Assembly: GCA_002291495.1 (NCBI GenBank)
Contig: DBAE01000270.1
Span: 1-5,105, forward strand
Reading direction: 5' to 3'
DNA from: Bacteriovoracaceae bacterium UBA1018
GTDB taxonomy: Bacteria; Bdellovibrionota; UBA1018
DNA length: 5,105 nucleotides
A program made the translations under genes and the position numbers. A model generated the notes under the pieces. That model made no database searches, was not told the origin of the DNA, and saw nothing but the letters and a program-made list of their open reading frames with translations. Shown piece by piece: positions 1-5,105 of the stretch. Numbering within the stretch: position 1 is the stretch's first letter; every line of letters begins with the position of its first letter.

Positions 1-203
1 GTACAAATCGAGCACAGCCTGCTAAAGATGTAGATATGGATCTCCTTGCAAAACACAAAGCTGAGCTCAAAGACAAGATCCGGAACACCTCTGGATACGT
101 AGGAATTGGCATTGGTGCCGTTCAGAAAGAAGTAGCGGAACTATTCGATTTCAATAAGTGTCATCGACACACAGGAAGGCTGTATCAGGCAGTCACAAAG
201 TAA
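1..203 (+). CDS. C-terminal fragment of an unrecognised protein
   Basis: The frame beginning at base 3 is open from the left edge to a TAA at 201-203, giving the last 66 residues of a gene whose start lies outside the window. The other two forward frames close within the first 35 bases. The tail has a charged, Lys/Asp-rich stretch (about residues 8-27), then a small Gly-rich hydrophobic segment (GYVGIGIGAV, about 31-40), then a mixed helix-like end containing one Cys and two His (NKCHRH). I do not recognise the family, and no catalytic motif is visible. Its last 19 bp overlap the 3' end of the convergent hydrolase gene. That the fragment is coding is supported by the open frame and by its end abutting the neighbour, but a Met at base 36 means a short separate ORF cannot be excluded. 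Confidence 0.55.
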   Translation, partial: TNRAQPAKDVDMDLLAKHKAELKDKIRNTSGYVGIGIGAVQKEVAELFDFNKCHRHTGRLYQAVTK

Positions 204-877
204 CTAATATCCACCGCAAGTCTATTCAGAAATAACTCACGGTCAGCGAGTTCGTCAGTCACCTGAGGAGGAAGGGTGTTCATAAACGAAAAATGCCCTG
301 CCCCGTCCACAATTCGCAAATCCAGCGGAACTCGCTCACCTAAAGTACTCATTAAATACTTCGCCTGCGCAACTGGCGTAATAGGATCATTTGTGCCGGC
401 CCAAACCTGGATCGGTATTCTGACTGCATCAAGGGCATTTGGAGCTTGAAAAAATCCCGTAGGAGGAGCCATGAGCACGAGTCGATCGAAACAATGATCA
501 GCCTGAATAGAGAGACAGCTCCCATCAAGCATCCACATCTGAGCACCGGCAAGAGCCATCAATAGTGTTGCACCAATAGAATGTCCCACGCCCGTGATCG
601 GGAGACGAGTTTGAGAGAGAAAGTGGAGGGCACTTTGTAATTTGCGACCTCGGTTTAAGAGTTCTTCGGAAGTCGGTATTTGAGATACAAGGCGCTCAAA
701 ATACGGCGCAACTACAGTACAACCGCTCTCCGATAGTAAATTTATCAGCGGCAGATGACGTTCTGGATCTCCGCCTCGACCCGCTGCAAACAGAACGAGA
801 TGAGTTGGCTGCTCCGCTTCGACTAGCGCTGCATCAAATGTCAATTCACCATCCCTAAGAGAGATCTTTTTCATCAT
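185..877 (-). CDS. alpha/beta hydrolase, dienelactone-hydrolase-like
   Basis: A 230-residue single-domain alpha/beta hydrolase, probably cytoplasmic because no signal peptide is visible. The full catalytic triad can be read: nucleophile elbow G-H-S-I-G with Ser100, acid Asp164 in GTNDPITP, and His195 in GAGHFSFMN. The strand and turn HLVLFAAGRGGD (residues 26-37) fits the oxyanion-hole region after beta-3. The GHFSFM ending is typical of the 'predicted dienelactone hydrolase' group, and the length suits a compact member. The natural substrate is unknown; hydrolysis of an ester or lactone is inferred from the fold only. There are two tandem ATGs (875-877 and 872-874) and neither has a clear Shine-Dalgarno; I kept the first. 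The gene stands alone, divergent from the luciferase-like gene and convergent with the left-edge gene, whose tail it overlaps by 19 bp. Family assignment is firm, specificity is not. Confidence 0.88.
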   Translation of the reverse strand: MMKKISLRDGELTFDAALVEAEQPTHLVLFAAGRGGDPERHLPLINLLSESGCTVVAPYFERLVSQIPTSEELLNRGRKLQSALHFLSQTRLPITGVGHSIGATLLMALAGAQMWMLDGSCLSIQADHCFDRLVLMAPPTGFFQAPNALDAVRIPIQVWAGTNDPITPVAQAKYLMSTLGERVPLDLRIVDGAGHFSFMNTLPPQVTDELADRELFLNRLAVDISYFVTA

Positions 878-893
878 AAGAAGATCGTATCAG

Positions 894-923
894 ATAATCA
901 GATCACCCACTATGCCTTGTAAA
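894..923 (-). promoter_or_regulatory. possible sigma-70-type promoter of the hydrolase gene
   Basis: Read on the - strand, TTTACA (918-923, five of six matches to the -35 consensus) is followed after 18 bp by GATTAT (894-899, four of six matches to -10). Transcription would begin only about ten bases before the ATG at 877, giving a very short leader, which fits the lack of a Shine-Dalgarno. On the + strand the overlapping bases read GATAAT (893-898), a five-of-six -10 match pointing towards the luciferase-like gene, but its -35 side is poor. Weak evidence, from consensus matching only. Confidence 0.25.
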
Positions 924-961
924 CATCCGCTTGTGATGCACCACAGCCGAGGAGTATATCT

Positions 962-1006
962 ATGGAATCGAATATCAGCTTGAACCGTGCCATCTATGAC
1001 AACTAA
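962..1006 (+). CDS. possible 14-codon leader ORF overlapping the yhbW-like start
   Basis: ATG at 962 is preceded, seven bases upstream, by GAGGAG (949-954), the best Shine-Dalgarno seen in the window. The ORF encodes [14 protein letters not shown] and stops at TAA 1004-1006. It runs in a different frame from the luciferase-like gene and ends eleven bases into it, spanning the ATG at 996. Such an arrangement could couple translation of the downstream gene to the leader, because a ribosome terminating at 1006 would lie across the 996 start, which has no Shine-Dalgarno of its own. The peptide has no run of one amino acid and no hairpin was seen, so classical attenuation is not supported. Alternatives are chance, or a sequencing indel that separates the Shine-Dalgarno from an N-terminal extension of the main gene. 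Confidence 0.35.
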   Translation: MESNISLNRAIYDN

Positions 1007-2009
1007 AACTCTTCAGAACACTCCGATCTCAGTTCTTGATCTAGCCAGGGTGCCACCGAGCGGATCTTTGAGTGAAGCTTTTTCCCATACGCGAGCAACT
1101 GCTCAGCTCGCAGAGAAATTAGGATATCAGAGATTTTGGTTAGCAGAACATCACAACGCAGTGAGCATCGCCAGTGCAGCGACATCAGTACTCATTGGGC
1201 ACATTGCCGAACATACAAAAACGATTCGCGTTGGATCAGGAGGCATCATGCTCCCGAACCATGCCCCATATGTGATTGCCGAGCAGTTTGGAACGTTAGC
1301 TACGCTGTATCCAGAAAGAATTGACCTCGGCCTTGGCCGCGCTCCAGGAACGGATCAGTCCACGATGCGCGCACTTCGACGAGATCACTCTCAACGGGGA
1401 GATGATTTTGGAGAACTCATTGAAGAGCTTCTTTTCTATTTTTCACCCGCGAAAGCGGATCAGAAAATCAAAGCGATTCCCGGTGCAGGTATCGACATTC
1501 CCATCTACATTTTAGGCTCTAGTCTCTATAGTGCGCATCTGGCAGCTTACATGGGACGACCCTATGCTTTTGCTGGACACTTTGCTCCAGGCCAGATGAT
1601 GGAAGCCTTCAGTATTTACCGACGCGAGTTTCAGCCTTCGAAAGTCTTAGATCGACCCTATGTGATGGCAGGGATACCCGTACTCGCAGCTGAGACTGAC
1701 GAGCGCGCCAAATTTCTATCCACGAGTCTTAAGCGATCATTCTTAGATTTCATACGTGGCGATCGCACCTCTCTAGCTAAGCCACCGGTACAAGACATTG
1801 AGTCACTTTGGAATCCGTCCGAAAAATCGACCATCGAATCCATGCTCTCGCTCTATGTCGTAGGTTCACCGAAGTCTGTGCGTGAAGGTTTAGATACCTT
1901 TATCGAAAAGACTGGTGCTGATGAACTGATTATTACTTCAGACGCCTTTGATCCTAAGGACCGATTGCGATCGTTCGAGCTGATCGCTGAAGCTAAAGCA
2001 TCAATATGA
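996..2009 (+). CDS. yhbW: YhbW-like luciferase-family flavin-dependent oxidoreductase
   Basis: A 337-residue cytoplasmic protein of the bacterial luciferase-like monooxygenase superfamily, in the 'luciferase family oxidoreductase, group 1' set that includes E. coli YhbW (about 335 residues). Family signatures in order are WLAEHHN (48-54), [20 protein letters not shown] (81-100), the [15 protein letters not shown] block (107-121), [12 protein letters not shown] (173-184), AFAGHFAP (191-198) and a C-terminal SFELIAEAK. Members are TIM barrels that use reduced flavin, supplied by a separate reductase, to oxidise a small substrate with O2. No flavin reductase lies in this window and YhbW's substrate is unknown. 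I chose ATG 996 because family members begin close to the TxxxxSVLDLA segment; GTG 987 would add only three residues. Neither start has a Shine-Dalgarno. The 3' end overlaps apbE by 9 bp. The gene is full length and intact. Confidence 0.92.
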   Translation: MTTKTLQNTPISVLDLARVPPSGSLSEAFSHTRATAQLAEKLGYQRFWLAEHHNAVSIASAATSVLIGHIAEHTKTIRVGSGGIMLPNHAPYVIAEQFGTLATLYPERIDLGLGRAPGTDQSTMRALRRDHSQRGDDFGELIEELLFYFSPAKADQKIKAIPGAGIDIPIYILGSSLYSAHLAAYMGRPYAFAGHFAPGQMMEAFSIYRREFQPSKVLDRPYVMAGIPVLAAETDERAKFLSTSLKRSFLDFIRGDRTSLAKPPVQDIESLWNPSEKSTIESMLSLYVVGSPKSVREGLDTFIEKTGADELIITSDAFDPKDRLRSFELIAEAKASI

Positions 2010-2888
2010 TGTCTTGATCTCGTAGAGCACTCGATTACCTGTGCTTTTTCCACACTTCAGATCCGAAGAACAAATGAGTTTTTGAGTTTTATGATCGAGG
2101 TAAGCATAGCTCCATTTGTTCTTAAATTCACTGAGTGTACTGAGATGACTGAGAACTGGTTTACCACCCGCCATAAGGGCAGTTGACCATGCGTCCAGTC
2201 GTGCACCGGAAAAGCTTCGGCCAGCAATCAAGATCAAAGTATCAAAGTCTTCTTGCCATGCCTCTTTTGAGTTCTTCTTGGGATTGCGTACACGGGCCCC
2301 CGCGCTTCGACTCGATGAGCTCAAAATATAACCGCTTTTTAAAGTGATTGATGCAAAAGGTACTGACTGCAATAAGGGATCACCCCAATCGATCGATCGT
2401 TCTTTTTTTCCTAAGATCAGAAAGTCCTTACCAAAATCTATAAGTAGGTCTCCCATGGAGCGAGAGAGTTCTTCATCAAACTTTTCATTAAATTTTTCGA
2501 GGATAAATCCTTGTGAGATACCCCCAAAGTCTCGAGCGCTATTGCGATCGCCAGGAATGCTGTGAATATCAAAATATCCCTGCGTTTCTTTTTGGACCGC
2601 CTCCACAACCTGTTTCAGCTCATGACCGACAGGGCCATGCTCTGTTTTTGAACACTTTCCCTTGAGATAGTAGCAGTCAGGATCTAAGGACTTTTCCCAC
2701 AGCTGAGTTAAACTTTTCAGAATCGTTACAACCTTGTTCGCGCCCGTCAACTCCTTGGCTTCGACCGTAAGAGAAGTCCCCCAAACGGTAAAACCAGCAC
2801 GAGTTGCCGCTATGGGCTTCTGACTGTAGACTAAGACAGTGGCAAGGATACCAAAAATGAAAGCTCTACTTTTCGCATTAATGATCAT
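2001..2888 (-). CDS. apbE: exported, shortened ApbE-family FAD:protein FMN transferase
   Basis: A 295-residue ApbE-family protein. The family transfers FMN from FAD to Ser/Thr of exported flavoproteins, with a bound divalent metal. Signature blocks in order are WGTSLTVEA (36-44; usually MGT), GYFDI (104-108), DFGGISQG (120-127; usually DLGGIAKG), LIDFGKD (149-155), a DP pair (170-171), ARVRNP (199-204, where the usual His-rich H-I-x-D-P-x-T-G stretch has lost its His) and LDAWSTAL (231-238, keeping Asp232 and Thr236 of the metal-binding AD-x-x-ST motif). The N-terminus looks like a signal peptide (basic start, hydrophobic 9-21). Four Cys (72, 79, 273, 279) could form periplasmic disulfides. 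Only about 11 residues separate FDI from DFGG, far fewer than usual, so a central segment is missing. ATG 2888 is forced: a stop codon lies two codons upstream and no other ATG, GTG or TTG precedes WGT. No Shine-Dalgarno is visible. Family assignment is good; activity is uncertain. Confidence 0.85.
   Translation of the reverse strand: MIINAKSRAFIFGILATVLVYSQKPIAATRAGFTVWGTSLTVEAKELTGANKVVTILKSLTQLWEKSLDPDCYYLKGKCSKTEHGPVGHELKQVVEAVQKETQGYFDIHSIPGDRNSARDFGGISQGFILEKFNEKFDEELSRSMGDLLIDFGKDFLILGKKERSIDWGDPLLQSVPFASITLKSGYILSSSSRSAGARVRNPKKNSKEAWQEDFDTLILIAGRSFSGARLDAWSTALMAGGKPVLSHLSTLSEFKNKWSYAYLDHKTQKLICSSDLKCGKSTGNRVLYEIKTSY
2804..2832 (+). promoter_or_regulatory. possible promoter of the exported-protein gene, inside apbE
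   Basis: TTGCCG (2804-2809, four of six -35 matches), a 17-bp spacer and TAGACT (2827-2832, four of six -10 matches) would start transcription near 2839, about 18 bases before the ATG at 2857. The element lies within the reverse strand of the 5' coding part of apbE, where any promoter for this gene has to be. The matches are modest and rest on consensus alone. Confidence 0.25.
2844..2848 (+). promoter_or_regulatory. Shine-Dalgarno that selects ATG 2857
   Basis: AAGGA lies eight bases before ATG 2857, a normal spacing. It lies inside the alternative reading that would begin at GTG 2839, which has no such site, so it favours 2857 as the start. The resulting N-terminus is also a better signal peptide, with a single Lys directly before the hydrophobic core. 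Confidence 0.55.
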
Positions 2889-4242
2889 TACTTATACGCT
2901 AACAGCGTCGTATGCTGATGTAAACCCGAGGAAAAACGAACCAGTCGTTACTTCGGCAAACAAGGCGACTGATATCTCCATTGCCACCTACTATTCGGAA
3001 GACGCTAAGCTATTACTACAGACGGGAGAGGTCCGCACACCTGTAGAAGACTTCTATTTGGCCGAGATCACTCTCAAGAAGAATTCTGATGGTACTTATA
3101 ATGCGTCCTACTACGGCCCACTCTATGCTCAATGCACCGGCGGTTCATGCGCCGCTCAAGGCTATGGACTGCATCTCGATTCCTGCGGAAATATAGTCGC
3201 CTTCGATCTAAAGCAAACTACACTTCAAACCTACGACCCTCGGGAGCCCGATAGCCATGTACCGGTTACACCTGAAGAGCTTAATAGAATTCAGTTCTAT
3301 TCAAATAATCCTACCATCATGCGAAATCTCTACGATGACATCGCGGGTGCTGATCTGAAAAGTAATTACATTTTAGGAAATAGTATCCCGGTTGATTTAA
3401 GCATGAAAGCGCCTATCAAAAAGCCCACACGAACCAACCCTCAAATTAAAGACTCAGGCACTCGCTGGGGGCTTAACCCTTGGGGTACAAACACAGCAGC
3501 AACATTTTTTATCCACTTAGACATGATACGTAAAACGTTGGCAAAGACAGCTGCTGTCAAAACATGTCCCGAATGGCCAAAATTTAATGGCCAGACCCCT
3601 CTTCCAAAGGAAGACTTGGACATTAGCAAACTGAAAGTAGCATCTCGAATTTTGATCGATGCTCAATTCAAAAATGGCGTCGCCAGAAGACGTCTTGCAA
3701 ATTTTGAATCAGAACTCCTTATCAATCGAGTAGCAAGGGAGTGCAACCCGACCTTTGTCAGTCCTTTTGAGTCTGCCTTAATCTCTGTGGAAATTCTCTT
3801 ACCAAAACTCTTGGCGACCCTTAGGGAAAAGGACACGCCGTCTCATGAGATCAATCGATTGCAGAAAAGAATTTCAGAATTACCAGATGATGCACGAGCG
3901 GTGTTCATTTCTCTCAAATGGCTCGAACTAGACCGCCAAACGGAAGTGAAAAACGCCGAAGCACTTGCTCGGATATCAGGTAAAAAACCAAAAAGTGATT
4001 CGGAAAAACAAAAACTTCTGACCGCCTTTTTGCGAACAGTCGACGAAGAATACCTTTGGAAATACTTTGGTACCGAGGAGGTTTTCGATCCCACTCCTGA
4101 ATCGATCACCCTTGAGCAGATGAATGCACTTAAACACTGGCCACTTGCTGGCGAAGGTGTCGATACGGAATACAATAAAAAGACAAATAGCAAAATTGAC
4201 CGACTCAAGATCGATTGGGAGAATCTCCTCAGAGGAAATTGA
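2857..4242 (+). CDS. exported protein of unknown family; candidate flavin-acceptor domain
   Basis: A 461-residue protein I do not recognise as any named family. Residues 1-20 form a clear signal peptide (one Lys, hydrophobic core, S-Y-A before Asp21), so it is probably periplasmic or secreted. Residues 60-125 look beta-rich and contain three of its five Cys (93, 98, 110), possibly in disulfides; no CxxCH heme site or CxxC motif is present. GYGLHLDSCGNIVAFDL (102-118) and the later GTNTAAT (210-216), followed by a helix, weakly resemble the start and the (S/T)GAT flavinylation site of FMN_bind domains. The rest, about 250-461, is charged and mostly helical, with coiled-coil-like stretches around 315-345 and 355-395. 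It is transcribed away from apbE and overlaps it by 32 bp. The gene is intact. The coding call is solid (long ORF, Shine-Dalgarno, signal peptide); the flavin idea is only a hypothesis. Confidence 0.85.
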   Translation: MKALLFALMIITYTLTASYADVNPRKNEPVVTSANKATDISIATYYSEDAKLLLQTGEVRTPVEDFYLAEITLKKNSDGTYNASYYGPLYAQCTGGSCAAQGYGLHLDSCGNIVAFDLKQTTLQTYDPREPDSHVPVTPEELNRIQFYSNNPTIMRNLYDDIAGADLKSNYILGNSIPVDLSMKAPIKKPTRTNPQIKDSGTRWGLNPWGTNTAATFFIHLDMIRKTLAKTAAVKTCPEWPKFNGQTPLPKEDLDISKLKVASRILIDAQFKNGVARRRLANFESELLINRVARECNPTFVSPFESALISVEILLPKLLATLREKDTPSHEINRLQKRISELPDDARAVFISLKWLELDRQTEVKNAEALARISGKKPKSDSEKQKLLTAFLRTVDEEYLWKYFGTEEVFDPTPESITLEQMNALKHWPLAGEGVDTEYNKKTNSKIDRLKIDWENLLRGN

Positions 4243-4307
4243 GCATCAAGGATTGCTGATACGGGAACTTTCTCCCTCTACGACATACCTAGAAATACCG
4301 AGGTCTA

Positions 4308-4324
4308 ATGTTCACGATGTTCAC
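4308..4324. repeat. two copies of ATGTTCAC, 9-bp period, in a convergent spacer
   Basis: ATGTTCAC occurs at 4308-4315 and again at 4317-4324, separated by one G. It lies in the 89-bp gap (4243-4331) between the ends of the exported-protein gene and the histidine kinase gene. No convincing bidirectional terminator was found there. The best hairpin is GGGA (4263-4266) with TCCC (4273-4276), only four base pairs and without a T-run. The repeat may be chance. Confidence 0.5.
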
Positions 4325-4331
4325 CATCACA

Positions 4332-5105
4332 TCAGGCCGCACTTTGCACACTTTGGCGGGCTGACTGAGGCAATTCGACATTAAAAGAAGTTTCTCCATT
4401 TGGGACACTCTCGGCCCATATTCTGCCACCATGTTGCTGAATGATTTCTCGACAGATGGCTAAACCCAAACCAGTGCCTCCGGCGGCGGTTTTAGTTTTA
4501 CTGCTTTGAACAAACTTGTCAAAAATTGACTCGAGCTCATCAGAAGGAATCCCAACTCCACGGTTAACAACGCGACAGATTATAGTCTTTTCTCGTCGGG
4601 TGATTTCAAGTCGAACGGTGGTTCCCGTCTCCGAAAACTTGATGGCATTCGAAAGCAGGTTTCTGAGAACTTGCATGATCCGAGTCTCATCAAAAACACC
4701 GAGCATTTCTTGACCTGCAGTGCTAAGCGCGAGTTTAATCCTCTTCTCTTCAGCAAAAGCTTTCATTTCGGAAGCTACTGCCTCGATCACGCCTACATAA
4801 TCGGCTTCTTTCATCGCGTACTCGGTTTTTCCCGCCTCGAGTTTAGAGAGATCGAGCAAGTCGTTCAGCAAATTCATCAGCCTCGAACCGCTTTCGTATA
4901 TTTCATCAAAATAAGTTTTCAACTTTTCCTTTGCTGCGGAGTCAAATTTTTGCTGCCCAAATCTCGCAAAGCTGAGAATCCCGTGCATCGGCGTCCTCAA
5001 CTCATGCGACATATTAGCGAGAAAGATAGACTTTGCCCGATTAGCTTGCTCGGCCGCGTCCCGTTCTGCTCGGATCGCGTTCGACGATCGGTGAAGTTCT
5101 TCAAT
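4332..5105 (-). CDS. sensor histidine kinase, C-terminal catalytic part
   Basis: The last 257 residues of a histidine kinase whose N-terminus runs off the right edge; the frame stays open to 5105, so Met at 5012 is not the start. Visible in order are an Ala/Arg/Glu-rich coiled-coil linker ending ANRAKSIFLANM (about 21-32), the HisKA H-box SHELRTPMHG with phospho-acceptor His34 (5004-5006), the second dimerisation helix ending LLNDLLDLSKLEAGK, the N-box RNLLSNAIKFS (Asn149 and Asn153), the G1-box VNRGVGIP, the F-box IFDKFVQ and the G2-box GTGLGLAI. The protein ends about 29 residues after the G2-box, so it has no C-terminal receiver domain. The sensor part and the partner response regulator are not in the window. 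The linker and HELRTPMHG style fit kinases with PAS or HAMP input. The G1-box has Asn181 where Asp is usual; heavy-metal sensors of the CusS type also carry Asn there, so activity is still likely. Confidence 0.93.
   Translation of the reverse strand: MEELHRSSNAIRAERDAAEQANRAKSIFLANMSHELRTPMHGILSFARFGQQKFDSAAKEKLKTYFDEIYESGSRLMNLLNDLLDLSKLEAGKTEYAMKEADYVGVIEAVASEMKAFAEEKRIKLALSTAGQEMLGVFDETRIMQVLRNLLSNAIKFSETGTTVRLEITRREKTIICRVVNRGVGIPSDELESIFDKFVQSSKTKTAAGGTGLGLAICREIIQQHGGRIWAESVPNGETSFNVELPQSARQSVQSAA

Noticed and set aside
987..995. GTG 987 as start of the yhbW-like gene
   Set aside because: It adds only three residues (MPS), has no Shine-Dalgarno, and ATG 996 fits the family N-terminus equally well. 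It cannot be excluded.
2839..2856. GTG 2839 as start of the exported-protein gene
   Set aside because: The AAGGA site lies downstream of it and in good position for ATG 2857, which also gives a cleaner signal peptide.
3843..4208. 121-residue - strand ORF inside the exported-protein gene
   Set aside because: Ser/Arg-rich shadow product with no recognisable motif and no Shine-Dalgarno considered; the opposite strand carries the long gene with a signal peptide.
2857..4242. Exported protein as a c-type cytochrome or thioredoxin-like protein
   Set aside because: Its five Cys are spaced Cx4C, then singly; there is no CxxCH or CxxC motif.
4263..4276. GGGA/TCCC hairpin as a terminator
   Set aside because: The stem is only four base pairs, with a six-base loop and no T-run on either strand.
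4124..4384. 86-residue + strand ORF spanning the end of the exported-protein gene and the spacer
   Set aside because: It overlaps the ends of two well-supported genes in other frames and shows no protein-like motif.
4332..5012. Histidine kinase as a complete short gene starting at Met 5012
   Set aside because: The same frame continues without a stop to the window edge with a typical linker sequence before the H-box, so this Met is internal.
1..5105. Mobile element, CRISPR array, tRNA or riboswitch
   Set aside because: No transposase, long inverted or direct repeats, spaced repeat array, cloverleaf or long structured leader was seen when reading both strands.

Overview
The window is a compact stretch of a probably Gram-negative bacterial chromosome. 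By eye it is slightly AT-rich, and two products carry signal peptides that point to the periplasm. It holds four complete protein genes, two genes cut by the window edges, and one possible 14-codon leader ORF. No rRNA, tRNA, CRISPR array, transposase or phage gene was seen. Because the luciferase-like protein resembles E. coli YhbW over its full length, I favour a proteobacterial or related lineage. The genus cannot be fixed from this sequence.

Layout, left to right. (1) The 3' end of an unrecognised + strand gene (to 203) meets, tail to tail and with 19 bp overlap, (2) a - strand alpha/beta hydrolase of the dienelactone-hydrolase type (185-877). (3) A 118-bp divergent spacer (878-995) holds a weak promoter for the hydrolase and a strong GAGGAG Shine-Dalgarno. 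That Shine-Dalgarno serves a tiny ORF (962-1006), not the main gene. (4) A + strand YhbW-like, flavin-dependent luciferase-family oxidoreductase (996-2009) overlaps by 9 bp at its 3' end with (5) a - strand, exported ApbE-family FAD:protein FMN transferase (2001-2888). (6) A + strand exported protein of 461 residues (2857-4242) starts inside the apbE signal-peptide codons, so the two genes overlap head to head by 32 bp. (7) An 89-bp convergent spacer with a short 9-bp-period repeat leads to (8) the 3' part of a - strand sensor histidine kinase (4332 to the right edge).

The most interesting unit is the head-to-head pair at 2001-4242. ApbE enzymes attach FMN to Ser/Thr of exported redox proteins at a motif of the type Dxx(S/T)GAT. 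The unrecognised exported partner carries a degenerate version of this motif (TAAT, ending at Thr216). It lies downstream of a GYG...GNIV stretch that resembles the 'dG-I' strand of FMN_bind domains. The pair could therefore be a diverged flavin transferase and its dedicated acceptor. This is a hypothesis from motif reading, not a demonstrated relationship. The other genes look like unrelated single-gene units packed closely together.
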